This document shows, piece by piece, positions 42,350 to 51,515 of a DNA stretch of 64,000 nt. The stretch's first letter is position 1; each line of letters starts with the position of its first letter. Position numbers and translations under genes: made by a program. This DNA is from CAZEBW01 sp964510205 (GTDB lineage: Bacteria > Chloroflexota > Anaerolineae > VGOG01). Below the pieces are notes generated by a model. It did not search any database and had not been told where the DNA came from. It worked only from the letters and a program-made list of their open reading frames with translations. The stretch covers positions 20,076-84,075 of the forward strand of contig CAZEBW010000006.1 in NCBI GenBank assembly GCA_964510205.1, given 5' to 3'.

Positions 42350-44624
42350 TCAACGGGGCAACGAGTTCATTGGGATTGGCTCCTCGATCCTCCGCCCATC
42401 GCCCGCCCGCCGTATGCCCCTGTCCCAACGGGATGCTGATTACCCAGGGTGGGGTGCCGGGCCAAAGACGGGCTCTCAACTCGATACTCCCCCACTCAGA
42501 CTCCACCCGCACCAGGTCTCCGTCGTGGATGCCCAGTTCGTGGGCCGTCTCCGGGTTGAGCTCCACCCAACTGTCCCACTTCTCCTGCACGTGCAGCCCG
42601 TAGATCTCCTGCAGCCAGGGAATGTTGGCCCCCCAACGCTCGGTGTAGGTGATCATTTTGAAAGTGCGCAGGTGGAATGGGTACGCGGATTCATCCCCTT
42701 TGAAAACCGGGACCTGGTAGTGAGGCAGCAGGTCCTTGTCCCCGAACGGTAGCCCAAGCGTCTCCAGCCTCTCTTTGAGGATCTGTGAGGCGAACTCGAA
42801 CTTACCCGATGGAGTGGCAAACACTCGCCTCCACTGGCCGAACTCGTAGGGCTGGTCGTACCAGACGGCCCGGGATCGCAGTTCGGCCCAGAACTCTTCG
42901 AACTTGGAAGTGGAAACAGCGGCCTCCGCATTGGGCATACCAATTCCCGCTTGCTGTAGTCCTTGCACTTTCTCCTGGAGCGCCTCAACGAAGCTATTCC
43001 ACGGCATAGCAGCGGCCAGCGAGCCGCCCATCACCTGGGCCAGTTCAATGAGCACATCGGCGGTATTACGCGTGTCGTGAAGCGGGTCAACGACGGGCTG
43101 GCCTAGCCCGACCGCAGGATAGCCCAGGCTAGGCTCAAGAGGCTCGAGGAACCACTTCTCCAGGTAGGTGCAATCGGGCAACAGGAGGTCAGCGTGCACG
43201 CTCGTCTCATCTAGGTAGGAGGAGAAACTGACGACCAGCGGGATGTCCTCCACCGCTGTCTCCCAACCTAGCCCAGGGGGACCATCGTACAGAGGGTTGG
43301 TGTGATAGAGAAACAGGGCCTCAATAGGATACGGAGCCTGGGGGAGCACATGGGGAACGCTTTCGCCCAGCGGCAACTCAGCGCTGCCAACCCCGTCCGC
43401 CCGAGGCTGGGCCATCCCTTGTGCGGCGATCTCGTCCAGCGCGAGCTCGGGCCAGGAAAGTAGCGGCGGATCCACCTGCCTCATCACCCCGCCCGGCACG
43501 TCAATGCACCCAACCAGCGCATTGAGGGTGTGAATGGCCCACTGACTGTAGAGGCTGTTGGAGTAGCCACTCGCGTCCCCTGCCGCCACCGCCGGCCTGG
43601 CAGCGGCGAACTCGCGGGCGACGCGCTCAATGGTCTTCTCGGGCACGCCGGTGATCTCCGCGACGCGGCTGGGGGGATAATCCTGCAGCACCAGCGTGCG
43701 GAAGCCAATATGCTCGTCGTCTGCTTCGTCCCTCCAGTCCTCGAAGCCAAAGGTATGTTCCGCCACGAACTCGGCGTCGTACACCTCATCGCGGACGATG
43801 ACGTGGGCTATACCCAGCGCCAGAGCACCCTCCGTGCCAGGGTTGATCGGGATCCACTCGTCGGCTTTGGTAGCCGTCACCGAGGCGCGGGGCTCGATCT
43901 GCACAATCTTGGCCCGCTGACCGGGGCGGCCACGGCGCATGCGTGCGTAGGCGCGCAGTTGGCGCACCAACGGCTGCCACGCCTCCAGGAAAGCGCCGCC
44001 GAAGCACAGCAGGTAGTTGGTATTCTCCCAATCGTATGCAGCGTGGTCGTTCCAGCCCTGGGTGAGCAGGCGGGCCAGCCCCGTTCCGTCTGCGCTGTGG
44101 CGGGGGGAGTGCACGTCGTTAGGCGTGCCGAAGGCCCGGCAGAAACGAGCGATCAGGTCGCTGGTCGGACCGCGCTTGCCGTCGTGGAGAAAGACCAGAC
44201 GTTCGGGACGACCGGCATCTCGCAGCGACTGTAGCGCACTGGCGACCTCGTCCAGCGCCTCCTCCCACGAAATCTGCTGCCATCCCCCTTCAACTCGCCG
44301 CATAGGACCCTTGATGCGGTCGGGGTCGTAGAGCACCTGGAGGCCGGCCTGTCCCTTGGGGCATAGTTTGCCCTGGTTGTTGGGGTGGAAGGGGTTGCCA
44401 TCAAGCTTGACCACGCGGCCGTCCACCACACGTGCGGAGAGCCCACACCCGCCAGCGCACAGCCGACAGATGGTAAGCAGACGCTGGTCGGAAGGCGGGC
44501 CGGCAAATTTTTCCTCTGGCAAGGCCGATGAGCCCAGGCGGATAAGCCGTAGCCCGTAAAGCCCACCAGCGGCAGCGGTCGCGCCGGTCAGTTTTAGAAA
44601 GGTGCGCCGGTCGAGCTTAGCCAT
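42288..44624 (-). CDS. Molybdopterin-oxidoreductase-family protein (PsrA/QrcB/ActB-like)
   Basis: 778-residue bis-MGD-family protein with a Tat signal (DRRTFLKLTG, residues about 5-14), so exported. CRLCAGGCGLSARVV...GKLCPKG binds a 4Fe-4S cluster. The region where catalytic members have Cys, Sec or Ser reads NDVHSPRHSADGTG with no Cys, so Mo binding is uncertain, as in the Mo-free QrcB and ActB. Later regions (IQIEPRASVTATKADEWIPI, LYHTNPLYDGP, and the C-terminal DGDLVRVESEWGSI) are intact. ATG at 44624 gives the shortest Tat N terminus. Likely the extracytoplasmic head of the NrfD complex. Confidence 0.87.
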   Translation of the reverse strand: MAKLDRRTFLKLTGATAAAGGLYGLRLIRLGSSALPEEKFAGPPSDQRLLTICRLCAGGCGLSARVVDGRVVKLDGNPFHPNNQGKLCPKGQAGLQVLYDPDRIKGPMRRVEGGWQQISWEEALDEVASALQSLRDAGRPERLVFLHDGKRGPTSDLIARFCRAFGTPNDVHSPRHSADGTGLARLLTQGWNDHAAYDWENTNYLLCFGGAFLEAWQPLVRQLRAYARMRRGRPGQRAKIVQIEPRASVTATKADEWIPINPGTEGALALGIAHVIVRDEVYDAEFVAEHTFGFEDWRDEADDEHIGFRTLVLQDYPPSRVAEITGVPEKTIERVAREFAAARPAVAAGDASGYSNSLYSQWAIHTLNALVGCIDVPGGVMRQVDPPLLSWPELALDEIAAQGMAQPRADGVGSAELPLGESVPHVLPQAPYPIEALFLYHTNPLYDGPPGLGWETAVEDIPLVVSFSSYLDETSVHADLLLPDCTYLEKWFLEPLEPSLGYPAVGLGQPVVDPLHDTRNTADVLIELAQVMGGSLAAAMPWNSFVEALQEKVQGLQQAGIGMPNAEAAVSTSKFEEFWAELRSRAVWYDQPYEFGQWRRVFATPSGKFEFASQILKERLETLGLPFGDKDLLPHYQVPVFKGDESAYPFHLRTFKMITYTERWGANIPWLQEIYGLHVQEKWDSWVELNPETAHELGIHDGDLVRVESEWGSIELRARLWPGTPPWVISIPLGQGHTAGGRWAEDRGANPNELVAPLTDPLSGELATQSTRVRVRRV

Positions 44625-44640
44625 AAGCAACTGCCTCTTA

Positions 44641-45072
44641 CTATCTTATGAGTTCCTCGTACTTCTCCGCCTCTTCCTCAATGAAGGCTTTGAATTCAGG
44701 CGAGTCGGCGCGCATCAGGTTGTCCAGTTCCGCTTCGTCGGACATTTCCAGCTTGACCAGCCAGCCCTCATCGAAGGGAGACTCGTTGATCAGGAACGGC
44801 TCCCACTCCAGCTCCTCGTTGACCTCGACGAGCTTGCCGCTCACCGTGGCGGGGACGCGGCCCACCCACTTGCCCGACTCCATGGACATGAAGGTCTGCC
44901 CCTGCTCCACCTCCCGCCCGACCGGCGGCGACTCGACAAAGACGATCTCCTGGGCAATCCTCTGACCGAAATCAGTCAGGCCCTGCACCACGACATTGCC
45001 CTCCACACGGGCCCAATCGTGTTGACGATCGTAGTAGAGGTCATCAGGGAATTCAATACCAGCGATGTTCAT
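44641..45072 (-). CDS. GcvH-like lipoyl carrier protein
   Basis: 143-residue H-protein-like carrier. FMSMESGKWVGRVPATVSGK places the lipoyl lysine at Lys68, and the beta-barrel hybrid fold segments HDWARVEGNVVVQGLTDFG and EEFPFLI-type loop (LEWEPFLINES) match GcvH. No glycine cleavage genes are nearby; instead it heads the NrfD/Hdr array that also encodes lipoate ligase. Dedicated lipoate-binding proteins (LbpA) act with sHdr complexes in sulfur oxidisers (established), so a role in thiol/disulfide transfer here is inferred. Confidence 0.88.
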   Translation of the reverse strand: MNIAGIEFPDDLYYDRQHDWARVEGNVVVQGLTDFGQRIAQEIVFVESPPVGREVEQGQTFMSMESGKWVGRVPATVSGKLVEVNEELEWEPFLINESPFDEGWLVKLEMSDEAELDNLMRADSPEFKAFIEEEAEKYEELIR

Positions 45073-45167
45073 CTTTGTTACCTCCTAGAGATGTAATAAG
45101 CTGCCGTGCTCCAACCAGCCTCCGAAATCGCGCATCATTCTACCACGCCAGCCGCACTTTGTCAAAG

Positions 45168-46223
45168 TCAACAGATGCGCGGCAGTTGCTCGCCGCTGAG
45201 CATGTCCACCACTCGTTTGCCCCCCACTCGGCTGCGCAGGCTCACAACGCCAGGATGCTGTTCCACCACCTGCCCGATGATGGCCGCCTCCTCCCCCAGC
45301 GGATGGGAACGCATGGCTTCCAAAGCCGCTTCCGCCGCCTGCGGAGCCACGATGGCCAAACACTTCCCCTCGTTGGCCACGTACAGAGGATCCAGCCCCA
45401 GTATCTCACACGCGCCCTTCACCTCGTCCCAGATGGGGATGCTGGCCTCCTCCAGCAAAATCCCCACGCCTGCGCTGGCAGCGATTTCGTTCAGCGCGCT
45501 AGCCACCCCGCCCCGCGTTGGATCGCGCAGCACGTGCACCTGCGGGCCGGCGGCGCGAAGCAGCGCGTCTACCAACCCGTGGAGAGAAGCGGTGTCGCTT
45601 TCCAGGGCCGTCTCGAACGCCAACCCCTCCCGCACCGACAGGATGGCGATGCCGTGCACGGCGATGGCCCCGCTGATCAGCACTACATCGCCGGGTCTGG
45701 CCCGCTGGGGCGAAATGTGGATGTCCGAAGGGATTAGGCCCAAGCCCGTAGTATTGACAAAGACGCCGTCTCCTTTTCCGCGGTCCACCACCTTGGTATC
45801 CCCGGTCGCCACCTCCACCCCTGCTTCCCGCGCCGCCCGCTGGACGGAGCGCACCACCCGCCACAAGTCCTCCATGGGGAAGCCTTCTTCCAGGATAAAG
45901 CTCAGGGAGAGGTAGAGCGGACGGGCGCCGCACATGGCCAGGTCGTTGACTGTGCCGTTGACGGCCAGCTCGCCGATGTCGCCGCCGGGGAAAAAGAGCG
46001 GGCTGACCACGAAGGAGTCGGTGGTAAAGGCCAGGCGAACGCCCTCCACCTCCAGCACCGCCCCGTCGTGGAGGGTCTCCAGAGCCGGATTGCGGAAGGC
46101 AGGTCGGAACATCCGCTCGATCAGCATCTGGGTCAGCCGCCCCCCGCCCCCGTGGGCCAGGAGCACGGTGGGGTATTCCTGGATGGGGATGGGGCACTGC
46201 AATGCGAGTCGGTTCTCTATCAC
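45168..46223 (-). CDS. hypE: Hydrogenase maturation protein HypE
   Basis: Dehydrates the carbamoyl on its own C-terminal Cys to thiocyanate, making the CN ligands of the NiFe site. The 351-residue protein has LLAHGGGGRLTQMLIERMF at the start, the PurM-like ATP-binding region VNDLAMCGARPLYLSLSFIL, and the essential end SGEQLPRIC with the terminal Cys. Precedes no hypAB in this window; hypD and hypC lie upstream on the strand. Confidence 0.97.
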   Translation of the reverse strand: MIENRLALQCPIPIQEYPTVLLAHGGGGRLTQMLIERMFRPAFRNPALETLHDGAVLEVEGVRLAFTTDSFVVSPLFFPGGDIGELAVNGTVNDLAMCGARPLYLSLSFILEEGFPMEDLWRVVRSVQRAAREAGVEVATGDTKVVDRGKGDGVFVNTTGLGLIPSDIHISPQRARPGDVVLISGAIAVHGIAILSVREGLAFETALESDTASLHGLVDALLRAAGPQVHVLRDPTRGGVASALNEIAASAGVGILLEEASIPIWDEVKGACEILGLDPLYVANEGKCLAIVAPQAAEAALEAMRSHPLGEEAAIIGQVVEQHPGVVSLRSRVGGKRVVDMLSGEQLPRIC

Positions 46224-46289
46224 TTCAGCGTTCTCCGAAAAGTGAAACGTGAAACGTAAAACGTGATGATGATCCGTTCATCCTGCAAA

Positions 46290-47375
<1,086 letters not shown>

Positions 47376-47435
47376 GGCTAGAAATCAGCAGATCAACAAA
47401 TCAACAAATCGGCAAATGGGCCAGGCCACCCGAGG

Positions 47436-47696
47436 TTAAGCAATGAGCGGCTCGCTCTGTTCCGCCGCTATCTGCTCCAGCTCGGCCAGCAATTCCAGCG
47501 TCTGCTGGGCCTCTTCCTCGTCCAGGCGGCTGATGGCGAAGCCGACGTGAACGATGACGTAGTCCCCCACCTCAGCCTCAGGCGTGTAAGCCAGGCAGAC
47601 TTCTTTGACGATGCCCCCAAAACTCACTTTCCCCATGCGGATACCCAGGGGATTGTCCTCTGTGCTGATGATCTTACCGGGAATTCCTAAACACAT
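47436..47696 (-). CDS. hypC: Hydrogenase assembly chaperone HypC
   Basis: 86-residue chaperone that carries the Fe(CN)2CO group with HypD and docks on the large subunit. It begins MCLGIPGKII with the essential Cys2, and GDYVIVHVGFAISRLDEEEA is the conserved C-terminal part. Its order hypC-hypD-hypE is standard. Confidence 0.97.
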   Translation of the reverse strand: MCLGIPGKIISTEDNPLGIRMGKVSFGGIVKEVCLAYTPEAEVGDYVIVHVGFAISRLDEEEAQQTLELLAELEQIAAEQSEPLIA

Positions 47697-47730
47697 AGCT
47701 TTTTCCTCGAACCTCTAAAGACTGCTCAAA

Positions 47731-47810
47731 GGGGACGACAGTCCCCGTCTCAGAACCAGAACGTGGTCATTTGAGTATTTGATGACGCGGACTATCGTCC
47801 GCTTGGGGCT
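47731..47810. repeat. Inverted repeat, ggacgacagtcc family (copy 2)
   Basis: ggggacgacagtcccc and gcggactatcgtccgc arms around an AT-rich centre, as at 8715-8770. Lies between hypC and the ACT gene. Confidence 0.75.
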
Positions 47811-47876
47811 TGTCAGGAAGTCGCTCGGCCCCGAATGCCAAGTCGGCCGGTCAATCCCCCTGCCACCGCCGACATA

Positions 47877-48356
47877 TCAAGGCAGCTCAAAGGTCTCGTG
47901 GAGGGCCTCAATAGCATCATCCATGTCGCTGGCGTCAACGAGACAGGAGGCGGTAGAGATGGAAGTGCTGATGGCCAAGATGTTGATGCCCACCGACGCC
48001 AGGGCCGAGAACATCACTCCGGCGATGCCTGGCCGCTCCCCAAAGTGAGGACCAAATATGGAAACGATCCCCACCTCGTGGTCGTAGACGATCTCTTTAG
48101 CCCCCACCGTTTCTTCAACGCTGTGGAGTGCTTCCAAAGCCTCGGTCAAGTCCTCTCGAGCCACACAGATAACGATGTTGTCTAGACTATTGAGATCAAT
48201 GTTGTGCACGATGAAGGAGACGTTAATGCCTCTCTCTCCCAAAGCATTGAGCAGCGCGCCGGCCACACCGGGGCGGTCGGGGATGGACATCACACCGATC
48301 TTGGCCAGGTTGCGCCTCTGGATGATGCCACCGATTTTGACTCTACATTCTCGCAT
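47877..48356 (-). CDS. Tandem ACT-domain protein (second paralogue)
   Basis: 159 residues, two aspartokinase-type ACT domains: KIGVMSIPDRPGVAGALLNA and VSIFGPHFGERPGIAGVMFS, ending ILAISTSISTASCLV. Very similar to the protein at 26962-27435. It follows the histidine kinase gene by 26 bases and may sense a small molecule for the adjoining regulation. Confidence 0.85.
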   Translation of the reverse strand: MRECRVKIGGIIQRRNLAKIGVMSIPDRPGVAGALLNALGERGINVSFIVHNIDLNSLDNIVICVAREDLTEALEALHSVEETVGAKEIVYDHEVGIVSIFGPHFGERPGIAGVMFSALASVGINILAISTSISTASCLVDASDMDDAIEALHETFELP

Positions 48357-48382
48357 TTCTCTTTCTCTTTCCCTTTTTCAAC

Positions 48383-50233
48383 TCAACCTTCTGCCGGCAA
48401 GTTTACGTAGAAAGTACTCCCCTCTCCCTCCACACTCTCCACCGTAATCTGACCCCCATGTTGCTCCACTACATCCTTAGCGATGGCCAGCCCCAGTCCC
48501 GTCCCCTCCATCTCCATAGCCTTGGCGCTCCTGGCGCGGTAAAACTCTTCGAAGATGCGCGGCAGCGCGTCCTCGGAAATGCCAATCCCGGTGTCGGAGA
48601 CCTCCGCTTTGATCTGATCCTCCTCGCTCCAAGCTCTCACCGTCACCGATCCGCCGGACGGGGTGTACTTGACGGCGTTGCTCACCAAGTTCATGAACAC
48701 GCGCTCCAATCCGTCTTCGACGCCCACGAGGACCAGGGGCTCTTCCGCTATCTCCACCTTCAACTCCAGCCCCTTCTCCTCAGCGCGGGTCCGCATCAGC
48801 TCCGTGACCTTGGTGATCACTTCGTTGAGCACCACCTCTTCCTTCTCGCCCTTGAGCTGCTCCATCCTACCGGCCGCCAGCTCCAGGAGGTCCTTGACTA
48901 GCGCCAGCAAGAAAGAGATACGCCGCTGCGAGCGCTGGACGAGGTCCTGCTGCTGAGCCGTCAGAGGGCCTACGTAGCCCTGCTCCATGATCCTCAACAT
49001 GCTCTGCACGGCAGAAAGTGGGGAGCGCAACTCGTGGGTGACCATGCGCACGAAATCGGACTTGGCCCTGTCGGCCTCCGCTAGAGCCTGATAGGCCCTG
49101 GCGTTCACGATGGCGGCCCCGCCCTCGCTGGCCAGGGCTGCGAGGAACTCGGCGTCATCCTCGCTGAAGTGATGTGCTTCGGTGCTATAGACGCAGATCA
49201 CCCCCTCGGCGCGGCCCATGACGATGAGGGGGACGCAAAGCATGGAGTTGATCCCCTCGACCTTGGCCTCAGCCGGATACTGAAGCCGCTCGTCCTGAGA
49301 GGTATCGGAGATGATAGCAGGCCGACCGGACAGCGCCTGATGTGTAAACAGACTTTTCTCGACATCTACCGGCCCCTTGGCCAAATAGCGCTCGCTGAGT
49401 CCGTAAGCGGCGACGGTGTCAACGATGCGGCCGCTTTCATCCAGCAGCCGGATGGTACAGGCCTTCACCTGCATGGCCTCGGCGGCGGCTTGAGCAACGA
49501 GATTCAACACCTCCTCCAGGTCCAGGGTCGAGCTGACCGTCTTGTTTACGTCGTACAGAGTCTGCATCCGCTGGTAAGCGGCAGACAGCTCCTGCTGCAA
49601 GCGCAGCAGCTCCTCATCTTTTTGGCGAAGATTGATGGTCACCGAGGTGGCCAAGTAGACAGCGATGTATAGGCTGGTGGTGAAAAAGAAAAGGATGCTG
49701 GCGATGTACAGCTCGTTTCGGAAAAGGCGGACGGGGATGAAGCCCAGAGAGACATGGGGGATGAAGCCCTGATATTCCATGAAGGCCAGAGTTCCCACTC
49801 CCAAGGCGGCCATAGTGGCAAAGAAGTAACAGGCTCGAGGTGAGAGCAAGATAGAGGCGATAATGAGGTGGAAGATGAAATAAAAGAGAAGGGGACTCTC
49901 GACCCCTCCTGAGAAGTGAACCAGCAAGATCATGGCCAGCCAGTCCAGACCGGTCTGAGCCTTCGCAAAGCGGTCGAAGACCACAGCTTCGGAGACTGAC
50001 TCTCTCTCCAACCGTCTCAGGTGGAGCCAAAAGAGGAAGTTGTAGGAGAGGATGGACAGACCAACGATGTAGAACGGCCACGGGGATAGTCGGACATCCA
50101 GTATGGAACTGGCAAACCAGGCGGCGGCCAAAACGCCCACAACCGCTAACCACCGTAACTGAATCTGCCAGGCAACCCGTCCAACCAGCTCCTCTTCGAC
50201 CGGCGTCCTGGAAAGCACAGCCCTTTCTTCCAT
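48383..50233 (-). CDS. Membrane sensor histidine kinase with GAF domain
   Basis: 616-residue sensor kinase. About six N-terminal helices (residues 20-205) are followed by a coiled coil, a GAF domain (about 230-385), the HisKA dimerisation helix with VRMVTHELRSPLSAVQSM (phospho-His near 400), and the HATPase with NLVSNAVKYTPSGG, DTGIGI and GTGLGLAIAKD. ATG at 50233 is preferred over an in-frame upstream start that runs through a repeat. The response regulator gene is directly upstream. Confidence 0.93.
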   Translation of the reverse strand: MEERAVLSRTPVEEELVGRVAWQIQLRWLAVVGVLAAAWFASSILDVRLSPWPFYIVGLSILSYNFLFWLHLRRLERESVSEAVVFDRFAKAQTGLDWLAMILLVHFSGGVESPLLFYFIFHLIIASILLSPRACYFFATMAALGVGTLAFMEYQGFIPHVSLGFIPVRLFRNELYIASILFFFTTSLYIAVYLATSVTINLRQKDEELLRLQQELSAAYQRMQTLYDVNKTVSSTLDLEEVLNLVAQAAAEAMQVKACTIRLLDESGRIVDTVAAYGLSERYLAKGPVDVEKSLFTHQALSGRPAIISDTSQDERLQYPAEAKVEGINSMLCVPLIVMGRAEGVICVYSTEAHHFSEDDAEFLAALASEGGAAIVNARAYQALAEADRAKSDFVRMVTHELRSPLSAVQSMLRIMEQGYVGPLTAQQQDLVQRSQRRISFLLALVKDLLELAAGRMEQLKGEKEEVVLNEVITKVTELMRTRAEEKGLELKVEIAEEPLVLVGVEDGLERVFMNLVSNAVKYTPSGGSVTVRAWSEEDQIKAEVSDTGIGISEDALPRIFEEFYRARSAKAMEMEGTGLGLAIAKDVVEQHGGQITVESVEGEGSTFYVNLPAEG

Positions 50234-50353
50234 GGAGCGTCCTCCCCTCCCCGACAAAGGCCAAAATACAATGACGGGCCACGCCGCCCGTCGTTGATAA
50301 ATCAGTACATTTGGAAGCTGGAAGTTGGAAGTTGGAAGACCAATCTCCAACCT

Positions 50354-50761
50354 CTAACCTCTAACCTCCAACAACTTCTCTACCTTCTGCACCAGAGCGC
50401 TTGGCTCCAGGGGCTTCTCCACGAAATCGTCCACGGGCAGGTAATCATCGTCTGGTCCAAAACGCAGCGACGTCGTGCTGTGGAGAGCCGTCAGCATCAG
50501 AATCGGTATCTCGCTATAGGCGGCGTACTCCGAATCGGAATCAGGGCTGCGCAACTGCAGGGAGACCTGGAATCCCTCGGTGGTGTAGTCCATCATCACG
50601 TCCAGGATGATCAAATCGGGATGGATCTCCTTGACCTTCTCCAGCCCCGCCGTGCCGCTCGCCGCGCTGAAAACCTGATAGCCATTGGCTTCCAGAGTCA
50701 GCCTGATCACTTCTACCAAATCTGGATCATCGTCAATGACCAAAATCTTCTCGTTCGCCAT
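50354..50761 (-). CDS. Response regulator receiver protein (single domain)
   Basis: 135 residues, receiver domain only: VIDDDPDLVEVI with acidic pocket, phosphoryl-accepting Asp54 in LIILDVMMDY, Thr in LTALHS and Lys in VEKP. An extra loop (about 70-100) is present between the Asp and Thr motifs. With no output domain it may signal by protein contact. Likely partner of the adjacent kinase. Confidence 0.93.
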   Translation of the reverse strand: MANEKILVIDDDPDLVEVIRLTLEANGYQVFSAASGTAGLEKVKEIHPDLIILDVMMDYTTEGFQVSLQLRSPDSDSEYAAYSEIPILMLTALHSTTSLRFGPDDDYLPVDDFVEKPLEPSALVQKVEKLLEVRG

Positions 50762-50790
50762 AATTGCTTTCCTCCTGTTTGTTTCTGTTG

Positions 50791-50848
50791 GTAGTAACGA
50801 CTTTAGTCGTTGCCAGGCACCAAAAGCGATTGAAATCGCTACTACTAC
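50791..50848. repeat. Inverted repeat, gtagtaacgactttagtcg family (copy 5)
   Basis: gtagtaacgactttagtcgt answered by agcgattgaaatcgctactac. The rest of 50762-50978 has no gene; it holds a further short palindrome (gcctggatctggcgatccaggc). Confidence 0.9.
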
Positions 50849-50978
50849 AGTGAGGGCGGATCAAGTCGCTGCTCAGCCAGTATCAGTGGACCCAAAATGC
50901 TCTGAGGGGATTGCGTGCAACCGCGGTTGCCTCCCGCTTTTAGCCTGGATCTGGCGATCCAGGCCGAGCATAATGGAT

Positions 50979-51515
50979 CTACTGAGTACCGAGTTCGTCA
51001 AGAATAATCTCGATAATCTTTGGAATGACTCCTTCCACCTCTGGTCTTAGCCCGGCCACTCCCTCTATTCGGCCAGGTTGGACGCCGATGATGATCAGCT
51101 CATCGGGGGCCATCTCCAGAGCCTCGGCCAGAGCCAACACCTCTCCCAACCCTATCTGGTGGAGTGACAGCGAGGCGTCCGTCTTCTTGAACTGCACTTC
51201 CGAGGGAGTGAATCTGACCACGTGGCCAGGCGAATGGCCCATGTCCGCCGCATCCACGACGATGACCCGCTGGTAGCCTTCCATGAGAGCAAGGAGGCCC
51301 AGCCCCGCCGTGCCGCCTTCGAGCACCTCCACCCCATCGGGTAGCTGCAGCCCTCTCAACTCCTCGACCACCCGCACGCCGACCCCCTCATCCCCCAGCA
51401 GCGGGTTGCCGAGGCCAATAACAAGGGTCAAGGGACAAGGGATAAGGGATAAGGGACCAGCAGTTCTGCTCCCTAATCCCTGGTCCCTAGGCCCTAGTCC
51501 CTCGTTCCTCCCCAT
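50979..51515 (-). CDS. Hydrogenase maturation protease (for HydA)
   Basis: Endopeptidase of the HybD/HycI/HoxW type that removes the large-subunit C-terminal extension after metal insertion. Core motifs: VIGLGNPLLGDEGVGVRV, GGTAGLGLLALME, VVDAADMG and HQIGLGEVLALAE. 178 residues; the family normally begins at the VIGLGN strand, while here the first ~27 residues (GRNEGLGPRDQGLGSRTAG...) are encoded by the ctaggg-type repeat. ATG at 51515 overlaps the hydA stop. A start internal to the repeat is possible. Confidence 0.85.
   Translation of the reverse strand: MGRNEGLGPRDQGLGSRTAGPLSLIPCPLTLVIGLGNPLLGDEGVGVRVVEELRGLQLPDGVEVLEGGTAGLGLLALMEGYQRVIVVDAADMGHSPGHVVRFTPSEVQFKKTDASLSLHQIGLGEVLALAEALEMAPDELIIIGVQPGRIEGVAGLRPEVEGVIPKIIEIILDELGTQ

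Noticed and set aside
28462..45072. Complete sHdr sulfur-oxidation locus
   Set aside because: sHdr has two HdrB and two HdrC genes; only one set is seen, together with MvhD and FDH, so only the lipoate link is retained as a hypothesis.
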